Source of the DNA: Chloroflexi bacterium 13_1_40CM_68_21 | Lineage (GTDB): Bacteria > Chloroflexota > Limnocylindria > P2-11E | DNA: 13,551 nucleotides | Assembly (NCBI GenBank): GCA_001917735.1 | Contig: MNEO01000035.1 | Span: forward strand, 1 to 13,551 | Direction of reading: 5' to 3' | In this document: in pieces, positions 1-6,590 of the stretch | How the letters are laid out: each line of letters opens with the position of its first letter | Numbering within the stretch: the stretch's first letter is position 1 | Position numbers and translations under genes: made by a program | Notes under the pieces: generated by a model | Database searches by the model: none | The model's input: only the letters and a program-made list of their open reading frames with translations | What the model was told of the DNA's origin: nothing

Positions 1-43
1 CGAGCAATTCAAGCCACGAGACCCGGGCGATGTTCGACGCCAC
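1..43 (-). CDS. possible 5' fragment of a further minus-strand gene
   Basis: A GTG codon at 43-41 (minus strand) opens a frame that stays open to the window edge (14 codons, beginning V/M-A-S-N-I-A-R-V-S-W-L-E-L-L). It starts 2 nt after the TGA of the UDP-glucuronate decarboxylase gene and has an AGAGG Shine-Dalgarno-like sequence about 10 nt upstream, inside that gene's end. This spacing would suit the next gene of the same operon, and a glycosyltransferase would be an ordinary neighbour. The fragment is too short to identify, and the call rests only on position and open frame. Confidence 0.3.
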   Translation of the reverse strand, partial: MASNIARVSWLELL

Positions 44-45
44 CC

Positions 46-1053
46 TCAAGATGCCTCTGCAACGCGCAGCATTCCGCGATCGGCCGACGAAGCGCGTGTG
101 CGCGGTCGTGCCGAGGCAGCAGACTCCAGGCGGTCCCGCTCGAACCAAGCGATCGTCTGGGGAAGGCCCCTCCCTAGCGGAACGCGCGGCGACCAATTCA
201 ACTCACGCCGTGCCTTCCGGATGTCGGGCCGCCGCTGCCGGATGTCCTCCTCTCGTGGGGCGGCGAACTCGAGCTTTGAGGATGAGCCAACAAGACGAAT
301 GACCATCGCCGCAAAATCCTTGACGCTGATCTCGTCCGGGCGCCCGATGTTGTATGCCTCACCGGCTCGACCGCGCTTCATGGCCGCGCGTATCCCGCTG
401 ACGGTGTCGTCGATGTAGCAGAGTGAGCGAGTCTGATTCCCTGAACCGTCGATGCGGACCGGCTCGCCGCGTAGCGCCGAGCTGATAAAGGAGGACGGCA
501 TTCGCCCGTCGTCCGGACGCATCCGGGGACCGTATGAGTTGAAGATACGAACGATGCGGGCGTCGAGATTCGTCTCGCGGACGAACGCGATGACCAGGGC
601 CTCCGCGAACCGTTTGCCTTCGTCATACGACGAGCGGGGGCCGATCGGGTTCACGTTCCCGCGGTACCACTCGGGTTGCGGATGCACCAGCGGATCGCCG
701 TAGATCTCGGACGTGGACGCGAGCAAGTACTTTGCCCCGCAGCGCTGCGCGATTCGTAAGGTCCTCAGCGTACCGAGAGAGTTGACCAATAGAGTCTTTC
801 GTTGATGGCGTGAGTAGAACGGCGGGCTCGCCGGGCTGGCGAGATGGTAGATCTCGTCATAACGCCCGTACGGAGCCTTGGCCGCATCAAGCCTGTGGAC
901 GACGACGCGCGAACCAGACAAGTGCGCGAGATTTCGTGGCCGCCCGGTCAGAAAGGAGTCGACGACGTGAACTTCGGCGGCCCCGCGTACGAGCGCGTCG
1001 ACCAAATGCGAACCAACGAACCCGGCGCCGCCGGTGACGAGGACTCTCTTCAC
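46..1053 (-). CDS. uxs: UDP-glucuronate decarboxylase (UDP-xylose synthase), extended SDR
   Basis: The 335-residue protein should oxidise and decarboxylate UDP-glucuronate to UDP-xylose in the cytoplasm using bound NAD. The N-terminal Rossmann motif GGAGFVG lies at 8-14. The family signature YHLASPASP is at 69-77. The active-site segment STSEIYGDP spans 113-121 (T114, S115, E116). NPIGPRSSYDEGKR spans 135-148 and carries the SDR Tyr143 and Lys147. RIFNSYGPRM follows at 169-178, and QRRPDIRKA near 273-281 is also typical of the family. These make the assignment firm within extended SDRs. The last 25-30 residues are an Arg/Ala/Ser-rich tail beyond the usual end. The start is GTG, one base after the TAA of the upstream pyruvyl transferase gene, so the two are probably co-transcribed. 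Its substrate can come from the UDP-glucose dehydrogenase at 8323-9615. Confidence 0.93.
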   Translation of the reverse strand: MKRVLVTGGAGFVGSHLVDALVRGAAEVHVVDSFLTGRPRNLAHLSGSRVVVHRLDAAKAPYGRYDEIYHLASPASPPFYSRHQRKTLLVNSLGTLRTLRIAQRCGAKYLLASTSEIYGDPLVHPQPEWYRGNVNPIGPRSSYDEGKRFAEALVIAFVRETNLDARIVRIFNSYGPRMRPDDGRMPSSFISSALRGEPVRIDGSGNQTRSLCYIDDTVSGIRAAMKRGRAGEAYNIGRPDEISVKDFAAMVIRLVGSSSKLEFAAPREEDIRQRRPDIRKARRELNWSPRVPLGRGLPQTIAWFERDRLESAASARPRTRASSADRGMLRVAEAS

Positions 1054-1054
1054 T

Positions 1055-2329
1055 TTACGAACCCTGGGCGCGAAGATGGCCCGAACCGAGATCGCCGAAG
1101 ATCTGTCTGTATTGCTCCTCGAGGGCTCGCCGATAATCGCTGGACTTCTCTTTCAACGAGGAGGTGAGGATCTCCGAGTTCTCCACGAGCTTCGTGAACC
1201 GTTCGATCAGGCTGGGAACATCCAGCTCGGTGGCATCCTGGCAGTAGTCCGCGAGTCCCGATTCAGCCATTAGCGCGCGGATCTTCTCGTGGTATGAGAG
1301 CGCGATGACCGGCCTGTTGAGGAGCAGGGCCAGCAGCACGTTGTGAAAGCGCGTCGCGACGACCAGGTCGGTCTGCGCGAGCTGTGCTTGGAGCTGCTCT
1401 GTTGAAGACAGCGGCTCGTCGATGATCCGGCCCGGATCGATCCTGACGCCGTTTGTCTCAAGCACCTCGAGGAGATCGCGTTTCACTCGCAAGTCGTAGG
1501 ACAAGTCACCGACGAGGAGCCGCAGGGAATACCGGTGTTCGAGCAGCCACGCGGCGAACCGGGCCAGCCGCTCTACGTATCGCCGGTAGACGCGCTCACC
1601 GTCTTCGGGGCTGAGGTGTTCGCCGTAGTAGTCCATCAACCCCACACCGACCACCGCGACCCTGCCGCTGCCACGCCCGTCCGACCGAACCGGCGTCTCA
1701 GATGTCGCGAGGCTGAAGGCGAGGTCAGGGTATACGCGGTCGCGGGAGGAGTTGAAGCCGATGCTCTCGAGGTACTGCTGCGAGAACCGGTCCCGGTATG
1801 ACCGATAGTTGGCCAGCGACAACGCGGATTTGACGATCCACCGGCTCAGGGGATGAGCGATCGGTCCAGCGCCGACGCTGACAAATAGCAGTTTACAACC
1901 GCGCAGCCTTGCGATGATGGACCACTTGAGGATCTCGTAATGCAGATCGAGCGGGCCGATGCCGAAGTCGCTCAGCATTCCCGTTCCGGTCATGACGAGC
2001 ATGCTCGTGCCTCGGAGTCTCCGGAACGCTTCGACCCATTCAACGAGCTCCCGTGGTAGGCGGACCGCAAGCCGTCTGATCAGCCTGACCACCGGATTGT
2101 CACGACCACGCGACGGTCGCGAAGCCGATGCGTTCCCGAACCGATACGAGATCTGAAATGCGGGGATGCCATGTGTCTCTAGGACGTTCTCCGGAGCCGT
2201 GCAGATGCATTCGACCTTTGCGGTCGGGACGTACCGCCGCGTGTTCTGGATGATCGCCTGGAGCGTGCATTCGTTACCGAGATTGCGGGTTCCAAAATTG
2301 CCGAAGAACGCGATGGTCTGTGACTTCAT
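1055..2329 (-). CDS. polysaccharide pyruvyl transferase family protein
   Basis: Predicted protein of 424 residues of the CsaB/WcaK-like polysaccharide pyruvyl transferase family. Members transfer pyruvyl groups from phosphoenolpyruvate to sugars of surface glycans, although many homologues are uncharacterised. The N-terminal GNFGTRNLGNECTLQA (10-25) matches the family's first strand and glycine loop. MTGTGMLSDFG (113-123), LLFVSVGAGPI (147-157) and the C-terminal VVATRFHNVLLALLLNRPVI (323-342) with SYHEKI (345-350) are the other hallmarks. There are no clear membrane segments or signal peptide. Two GTG codons at 2335 and 2332 precede the ATG at 2329. I chose the ATG because AAGG lies 5 nt before it. 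It is the first gene of the minus-strand operon and diverges from gmhB. The acceptor sugar cannot be read from sequence. Confidence 0.85.
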   Translation of the reverse strand: MKSQTIAFFGNFGTRNLGNECTLQAIIQNTRRYVPTAKVECICTAPENVLETHGIPAFQISYRFGNASASRPSRGRDNPVVRLIRRLAVRLPRELVEWVEAFRRLRGTSMLVMTGTGMLSDFGIGPLDLHYEILKWSIIARLRGCKLLFVSVGAGPIAHPLSRWIVKSALSLANYRSYRDRFSQQYLESIGFNSSRDRVYPDLAFSLATSETPVRSDGRGSGRVAVVGVGLMDYYGEHLSPEDGERVYRRYVERLARFAAWLLEHRYSLRLLVGDLSYDLRVKRDLLEVLETNGVRIDPGRIIDEPLSSTEQLQAQLAQTDLVVATRFHNVLLALLLNRPVIALSYHEKIRALMAESGLADYCQDATELDVPSLIERFTKLVENSEILTSSLKEKSSDYRRALEEQYRQIFGDLGSGHLRAQGS

Positions 2330-2424
2330 CACCACCTTGGACTCCGCGCTGTGGCTCGTCCGTGTGCGTTTTGGACCATGCGTGCGATTCCATTAGCCGG
2401 TCGTTGAGTTCCCATTGACACAAC
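2330..2424. promoter_or_regulatory. divergent intergenic region between the minus-strand and heptose operons
   Basis: These 95 bp separate two divergently transcribed gene sets and must hold promoters for at least the minus-strand operon. No convincing paired -35/-10 boxes were found. On the plus strand TTGGAC (2371-2376) is followed after 17 nt only by TAGCCG. A consensus-looking TTGACA (2415-2420) has no -10 partner downstream. The right end, from 2401, begins the repeat shared with the region upstream of the WecG/TagA gene. Confidence 0.5.
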
Positions 2425-2536
2425 GTGAAGACCGCCGCGCGCGCCGAGCGAGGCCTCGCTGCGGCACCGCTCGAGGTCATGCGATCAGGGCAGGTCTCCT
2501 CAATACCGATGCGCTTCGATCGCCGGGTGACGACGG
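2401..2536 (+). repeat. diverged leader repeat, copy A (5' end of the gmhB unit)
   Basis: First copy of a two-copy element; the second is at 5591-5715. The left block TCGTTGAG-N5-ATTGAC (2401-2419) is identical in both copies, including the 5-nt spacer. The right block (2491-2535) matches 5670-5714 at 31 of 45 positions by hand count, with TCCTCAAT and TTCGAT identical. The middle is poorly conserved. In this copy it holds a 14-bp perfect palindrome, AGCGAGGCCTCGCT (2447-2460). TTGAG in the left block is complementary to CTCAA in the right block. The element overlaps the proposed N-terminal coding part of gmhB. Confidence 0.55.
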
Positions 2537-3120
2537 AGCCACAGGGCTTTGCGGCGCCCGCAGCGCCGGATGGAGCCAACGCACAGCGAGAGTTGACGGT
2601 CTTTCTTGACCGTGACGGCGTTCTGGTACGTGACCGTCCCGACTATGTGAAGAACTGGTCTGAGGTCGAGATCGTTCCTGGGTCGCTCGAGGCCCTCGGC
2701 AGACTCCGGTCGGCCGGCGCGCGCGTCCTTGTGGCCACGAACCAGTCCGCGGTGGGTCGTGGAATCGTCCGTCGGGAGGCGGTCGACGACATGCACGCCC
2801 GATTGGCCGACATGGCCCTGCGCCACGGCGCGCGGATCGACGGCTTTCTCGTGTGCCCCCACACGCCGGACGACGGCTGTGCCTGCCGCAAGCCGAAGCC
2901 GGGCCTGCTGCTCCAGGCGCAGGCCGACCGTGGCGTTGATCTGTCCACCGCCTTTATGGTCGGCGATCAAGTCTCCGACGCGCTCGCCGCGGAGGCCGCG
3001 GGCTGCACCGCGATCCTCCTCGCTGACCGCCCGCCCGCTACGACGACTCCGTGGCGTGTTGTGCCCAGCCTGGCTGACGCCGTCGATCTGATCCTGGACG
3101 CCAGCCGCTCGCCATCATGA
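2425..3120 (+). CDS. gmhB: D-glycero-D-manno-heptose 1,7-bisphosphate 7-phosphatase (HAD family)
   Basis: The enzyme removes the 7-phosphate of heptose 1,7-bisphosphate in GDP-heptose synthesis. HAD motif I is LDRDGVL at 61-67 (D62 nucleophile, D64 acid/base). Motif II is ATNQ at 104-107. The GmhB-type zinc loop has C144, H146, C152 and C154, followed by RKPKPG (155-160). Motif IV is MVGDQVSD (178-185). The core begins near residue 57, so the GTG start used here gives an unusual extension of about 55 residues that overlaps the leader repeat. The start is uncertain: ATG 2479, ATG 2509 or TTG 2593 are in-frame alternatives, none with a well-spaced Shine-Dalgarno site. The gene overlaps the next by ATGA. 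Its neighbours HddC-GmhA and HddA suggest that the alpha-anomer is the substrate. Confidence 0.88.
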   Translation: MKTAARAERGLAAAPLEVMRSGQVSSIPMRFDRRVTTEPQGFAAPAAPDGANAQRELTVFLDRDGVLVRDRPDYVKNWSEVEIVPGSLEALGRLRSAGARVLVATNQSAVGRGIVRREAVDDMHARLADMALRHGARIDGFLVCPHTPDDGCACRKPKPGLLLQAQADRGVDLSTAFMVGDQVSDALAAEAAGCTAILLADRPPATTTPWRVVPSLADAVDLILDASRSPS

Positions 3121-4427
3121 AGACGCTCATCCTTTGCGGCGGGCAGGGCACGCGGCTGCGGAGCGTCATGCGCGATCGCCCAAAAGTCCTCGCGCCGGTC
3201 CTCGGCCGCCCATTCTTGGAATGGGTGCTGTTGGGCCTGCGATCCGAAGGCCTCGGGGAGGTCACGCTTTGCACCGGTCACGGGCACGACGAGATCGCTC
3301 GCACGCTCGGCGAAGGAAACGGTCTCGGCGTGAGTGTGCGTTATTCGCAGGAGACCTGGCCACGGGGGACCGCCGGCGCGATCAGACACGCACTCGACGG
3401 TGCGGCCTACGACCGGGTGCTGGTCATCAACGGAGATTCGTACTGCCGTGTCGACCTCGCCGAGATCGAGCGGGTCCACGTCACCAGGCACGCGCGCGTG
3501 ACGCTCTGGGCGGTCCCAGCCGAGGATCGCGGCCGGTTCGGAAGTCTCACGCTCGGCAGCGAGGGGCAGGTCCAGGGGCTGTCGGAGAAGGTCGCGTGCA
3601 ACGGTCCTGGGCTGGTCAGCGCCGGCGTCTATGTCCTCTCATCGGACGTGGTCGACAGCATGCCGACGACCGGTGAGGTGTCGCTCGAGCGCGACGTGCT
3701 GCCGGGCTACGTGGGCCGGGGCATGTATGCGGTCGTCGGCGACGGCCCATTCGTCGACATCGGAACGCCCGAGTCCTACGGGGACGCGGAGGCCGCTCTG
3801 GGAGGGGAGTTCGCGGCTCTGGCGCGCGCGCCCGCAAGCCTTCGCGCGCGGCTCGACGCGCATCTCGAGGAAAGCAGGTCCGTCCAGAGGCTCGCCGCGA
3901 ACGCGTGCTCCGATTCGGTCGTCGCGGCAGCGCAGCTGATCGCCGGCACGTTCCGCGCGGGAGGCAAGATCCTCCTTTGTGGGAATGGCGGGAGCGCGGC
4001 GGACTGCCAGCATTTCGCCGCAGAGTTCGTCAGTCAGCTCAGCAAGGGCTCCTCGCGTCCCGCTCTCCCGGCTATCGCGCTCACGACGGACACGTCGGTG
4101 CTGACCGCGTATGCCAATGACTTCGGTTTCGAAGGCGTCTTCGAGCGGCAGGTCCGCGCGCTCGGTCGGCCGGGCGACGTCCTCGTCGCTCTCAGCACGA
4201 GCGGGAACTCGGAGAACGTCCGTCGCGCCGTGCGCGCGGCACGCGAGATGGGCCTTCGGACCATCGGGCTGCTGGGGGAAGGAGGACAGCTCACCGACGA
4301 GGTGGACCGCGCGGTCGTCATTCCGAGCCGGAACACGCAGCACGTCCAGGAGAGCCTGCTCCCGATCGAACATGGGATCTGCGATCTGGTCGAGCGGCAG
4401 CTGTTCGCCACGGACCGCGAGTGCTGA
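3117..4427 (+). CDS. hddC-gmhA: fusion: heptose-1-phosphate nucleotidyltransferase (HddC-type) + sedoheptulose-7-phosphate isomerase (GmhA)
   Basis: Two complete enzymes in one 436-residue chain. Residues 1-230 are a sugar-nucleotidyltransferase: the glycine-rich loop LCGGQGTRLRS (6-16), with RPKVLAPV at 21-28, binds NTP, and D107 in INGDSY (104-109) is the likely metal ligand. Residues 260-436 are a SIS-domain GmhA. CGNGGSAADCQHFAAEF (288-304) carries H299 and E303, aligned with E. coli GmhA H61 and E65. STSGNSENV follows at 360-368. H419 aligns with catalytic H180. A second His of E. coli, H175, is replaced by L414. The domains catalyse the last (GDP-heptose formation) and first (isomerisation) steps of one pathway. 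Residues 230-260 form the linker. GTP use is inferred from the neighbours. ATG start overlaps gmhB by 4 nt; no frameshift is visible at the junction. Confidence 0.88.
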   Translation: MKTLILCGGQGTRLRSVMRDRPKVLAPVLGRPFLEWVLLGLRSEGLGEVTLCTGHGHDEIARTLGEGNGLGVSVRYSQETWPRGTAGAIRHALDGAAYDRVLVINGDSYCRVDLAEIERVHVTRHARVTLWAVPAEDRGRFGSLTLGSEGQVQGLSEKVACNGPGLVSAGVYVLSSDVVDSMPTTGEVSLERDVLPGYVGRGMYAVVGDGPFVDIGTPESYGDAEAALGGEFAALARAPASLRARLDAHLEESRSVQRLAANACSDSVVAAAQLIAGTFRAGGKILLCGNGGSAADCQHFAAEFVSQLSKGSSRPALPAIALTTDTSVLTAYANDFGFEGVFERQVRALGRPGDVLVALSTSGNSENVRRAVRAAREMGLRTIGLLGEGGQLTDEVDRAVVIPSRNTQHVQESLLPIEHGICDLVERQLFATDREC

Positions 4428-5560
4428 TCCGCGGACGCGCGCCCCTTCGCATCAGCTTTGCCGGAGGCGGAACGGATCTATCGCCTTACGTCCAGGAGAA
4501 GGGTGGCGTCGTTCTGAACGCGACGATCGACCGCTACGCGTATGCGACGCTTCGATTCCCGTCCGAGCGCGTGATCCGCGTCCAGTCACTCGATTACAAG
4601 ACCGTGACGCAGTTCGGCTTCGACGAACCGCTCACCTACGATGGCAACTTCGATCTGGTAAAGGCGTGCCTCACCCGGCTGCGCGTTGGGGCCGATCCCA
4701 TGGAGGGAGGCCTCGAGCTCTACCTCGAGACGGAGGCTCCACCTGGTTCAGGCCTGGGCGCCTCCTCGGCGGTCGTGGTCGCCGTCATCGGCGCCCTCCG
4801 AACCTGGCGTCATCTGGCGATCGATAAGTACGACCTCGCCAGGACCGCGTGGGAGGTCGAGCGCATCGACGTCGGAGTCCCTGGCGGGATGCAGGATCAA
4901 TACGCTGCGGCGTTCGGCGGCTTCAATCTCATCGAGTTCCGCACCACCTCGGACGTGATCGTCAATCCCCTGCGCATCGACCCGCGCATCATCCAGGAGC
5001 TCCAGTACAACATGCTGTTGGTCTTCACCGGAAGTACGCGCGCGTCGTCGAGGATCATCGAAGCGCAGGTCGCGGGCTACGTCGATCGAAAGCCGGGCGT
5101 GACCGAGGCACTGGACCGGATGAAGGCGCTGACCTTCGATGCAAAGGATGCCCTCCTCACCGGCCGCCTCGAAGATCTTGGCGAGATCCTGCACGAGGAG
5201 TTCCTTGCCAAGAGGCAGACTGCCGAGTCGGTAGCGCCGCCGCATATCGAGGAGATGTACGAAGAGGCGCGGCGGCGCGGTGTCATCGGGGGGAAGGTCA
5301 GCGGCGCGGGAGGCGGAGGATTCATGTTCCTCTACTGCCCGTACGATCGGAAGCCCGCGGTCAGTGAGCGACTCACCGAGATGGGTGCTCAGGTCCTGCC
5401 CGTCGCGTTCGAGCCGGACGGTCTGCAATCCTGGGCCATTGACCGCCCCGCTTCCCCCACGATGGCGCGCCACGTTCCTGGCCGCTGGGCCGAGGCTCTG
5501 GCGCGGGACACGCTTGCCAGCTCGGACGGCTGGAGCGCTGACGTAGCACCACCCCGCTGA
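4421..5560 (+). CDS. hddA: D-glycero-alpha-D-manno-heptose-7-phosphate kinase (GHMP family)
   Basis: Predicted to phosphorylate D-glycero-alpha-D-manno-heptose 7-phosphate at C1 using ATP, giving the bisphosphate for GmhB. The HddA-type N-terminus RGRAPLRISFAGGGTDLSPY (4-23) is distinctive. The GHMP ATP-binding loop PPGSGLGASSA lies at 107-117, GVPGGMQDQYAAAFGG at 152-167, and the C-terminal GHMP motif GGKVSGAGGGGF at 290-301. Length is 379 residues, with about 35 C-terminal residues beyond the kinase fold. The GTG start lies 7 nt inside the end of the hddC-gmhA frame, which suggests translational coupling; no strong Shine-Dalgarno site is seen. It is the last gene of the heptose block, followed by a 49-bp gap. 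Confidence 0.92.
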   Translation: MLIRGRAPLRISFAGGGTDLSPYVQEKGGVVLNATIDRYAYATLRFPSERVIRVQSLDYKTVTQFGFDEPLTYDGNFDLVKACLTRLRVGADPMEGGLELYLETEAPPGSGLGASSAVVVAVIGALRTWRHLAIDKYDLARTAWEVERIDVGVPGGMQDQYAAAFGGFNLIEFRTTSDVIVNPLRIDPRIIQELQYNMLLVFTGSTRASSRIIEAQVAGYVDRKPGVTEALDRMKALTFDAKDALLTGRLEDLGEILHEEFLAKRQTAESVAPPHIEEMYEEARRRGVIGGKVSGAGGGGFMFLYCPYDRKPAVSERLTEMGAQVLPVAFEPDGLQSWAIDRPASPTMARHVPGRWAEALARDTLASSDGWSADVAPPR

Positions 5561-5608
5561 CCGATCGCTGCCTCGACCGCCCGGAGTGATTCGTTGAGGG
5601 CTGATTGA

Positions 5609-5618
5609 CGTGATCACG
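5609..5618. promoter_or_regulatory. perfect 10-bp palindrome CGTGATCACG, site 1 (candidate operator)
   Basis: CGTGATCACG is its own reverse complement and recurs exactly at 5705-5714; I did not notice the decamer elsewhere in the window. Site 1 overlaps the proposed GTG start of the WecG/TagA gene, a position where a bound protein could block transcription or translation. The function is inference. Confidence 0.35.
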
Positions 5619-6590
5619 CCTACCTGGTCGGGCGCGGTTCGAGGCGGCGAGCACATCATCGAGCCACCGCAGCCTTCCTCAATCCGCGTGCGTTTCGATT
5701 CCCTCGTGATCACGACCACGGCCGTGCCACCGACTACCCCGAGCACCTGGCAGCCGACGGTCCCGACAAGAGAGCGGTTACCAGCACGGACCGACGTGCA
5801 CGACGTCGTCCGGAGCGGCAGCCGGGACCGCGTTCCGCTGTCGGGCGTGCTCATCGACCGGGTAGGACTTCCCGAAGCTGCTCGCCGCCTTGAAGCCTTC
5901 CTCACGATCGATCGGCTGCATCAGGTCGTGACCGTCAACCTCGACTTCCTGCGCATCGCGCAGGCTGACCCCGGTTTTCGAGACACGATCAACGAAGCTG
6001 ACCTGGCCGTGGCCGATGGCATGCCGCTCGTCTGGGCTTCTCGGATCGCCGGCCTCGGACTCCCTGAGCGAGTCACCGGTATCGAGCTCGTGGATGCGTG
6101 CTGCCGGCTCTCGGCCGCTACCGGCCGGGCGCTCTTCCTCCTGGGCGGGCGCCCTGGCATCGCGGAGGAGGCGGCTCGAACCGTTCAGCGTCGTTATCCC
6201 GGCGCAGTCGTTGCCGGGACCTACGCGCCGCCGTTCGGGCCGCTCTCGCCGCACGACGACCGCGAGATCGTCGATCGCATCAACGGCAGCGGCGCACGCA
6301 TCCTCCTGGTCGCGCTCGGGGCTCCGCGCCAGGACACCTGGATCCGAGCGCACCATCGCGAGCTCGACGTCAGTGTCGCGATCGGTGTCGGTTGCACGCT
6401 CGACATCCTCGCGGGTGCCTTCCCGCGGGCGCCGTACTGGATGCGACAGATGGGTCTCGAATGGCTGCACCGTTTCCGCTGCGAGCCGGCGCGGCTGGGC
6501 CGTCGATATTTCGTCGATGACATGCCCATGTTTGCCCGCCTCATGGCCGAGACGGTGCAAGTGTCGCGCGGAGGGCCGAGGTGGCACTGA
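5610..6590 (+). CDS. WecG/TagA/CpsF family glycosyltransferase (GT26)
   Basis: Members add a sugar such as ManNAc, ManNAcA, glucose or mannose to a polyprenyl-diphosphate-linked first sugar at the inner membrane face. The core starts near VPLSGVLIDRV (75-85). VTVNLDFL (107-114) and NEADLAVADGMPLVWA (128-143) follow; D136 sits at the position of the TagA catalytic Asp. LPERVTG (151-157), ILLVALGAPRQDTWI (231-245), AIGVGCTLDILAGA (257-270) and the basic tail GLEWLHRFRCEPARLGRRY (282-300) complete the family pattern. The first 72 residues are Pro/Thr/Arg-rich with no recognised domain and overlap the leader repeat. The GTG start at 5610 has GAGGG 9 nt upstream. The end overlaps the next gene by 10 nt. 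Donor and acceptor sugars cannot be told. Confidence 0.9.
   Translation: MITPTWSGAVRGGEHIIEPPQPSSIRVRFDSLVITTTAVPPTTPSTWQPTVPTRERLPARTDVHDVVRSGSRDRVPLSGVLIDRVGLPEAARRLEAFLTIDRLHQVVTVNLDFLRIAQADPGFRDTINEADLAVADGMPLVWASRIAGLGLPERVTGIELVDACCRLSAATGRALFLLGGRPGIAEEAARTVQRRYPGAVVAGTYAPPFGPLSPHDDREIVDRINGSGARILLVALGAPRQDTWIRAHHRELDVSVAIGVGCTLDILAGAFPRAPYWMRQMGLEWLHRFRCEPARLGRRYFVDDMPMFARLMAETVQVSRGGPRWH
5705..5714. promoter_or_regulatory. perfect 10-bp palindrome CGTGATCACG, site 2 (candidate operator)
   Basis: An exact second copy of the decamer at 5609-5618, with start positions 96 bp apart. It is followed at 5717-5726 by another perfect palindrome, CACGGCCGTG. Both lie in the poorly conserved N-terminal region of the WecG/TagA frame, so they are not explained by a protein domain. 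A role as paired operator half is inference. Confidence 0.3.

Larger units (their letters stand above)
5591..5715 (+). repeat. diverged leader repeat, copy B (5' end of the WecG/TagA unit)
   Basis: Second copy of the element at 2401-2536, in the same orientation and again at the 5' edge of a gene group. TCGTTGAG-N5-ATTGAC (5591-5609) is identical to copy A. Block 5670-5714 is the ungapped match to 2491-2535. The two blocks are 85 nt apart here and 96 nt apart in copy A. TTGAGG (5594-5599) can pair with CCTCAA (5677-5682). The copy also carries two CGTGATCACG palindromes. Confidence 0.55.

Noticed and set aside
2415..2420. TTGACA, a consensus -35 box before gmhB
   Set aside because: No -10-like hexamer follows at 16-19 nt (the sequence there is CG-rich). 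The hexamer is better explained as part of the repeated ATTGAC block.
3639..4373. 244-codon open frame on the minus strand
   Set aside because: It is antisense to the HddC-GmhA fusion and shows no motif of its own.
4540..4575. A third match to the TTCGAT part of the leader repeat inside hddA
   Set aside because: Only a short stretch around CTTCGATTCCC matches. The left block is absent and the sequence is fully explained by hddA coding. It is a reminder that short matches arise by chance here.
4748..5905. Long 385-codon open frame on the minus strand
   Set aside because: It lies antisense to hddA and the start of the WecG/TagA gene, both well supported. Its translation is Arg/Gly-rich without a recognisable domain, as expected of antisense frames in GC-rich DNA. 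Only the short conserved motif near 5670-5717 is kept as a finding.
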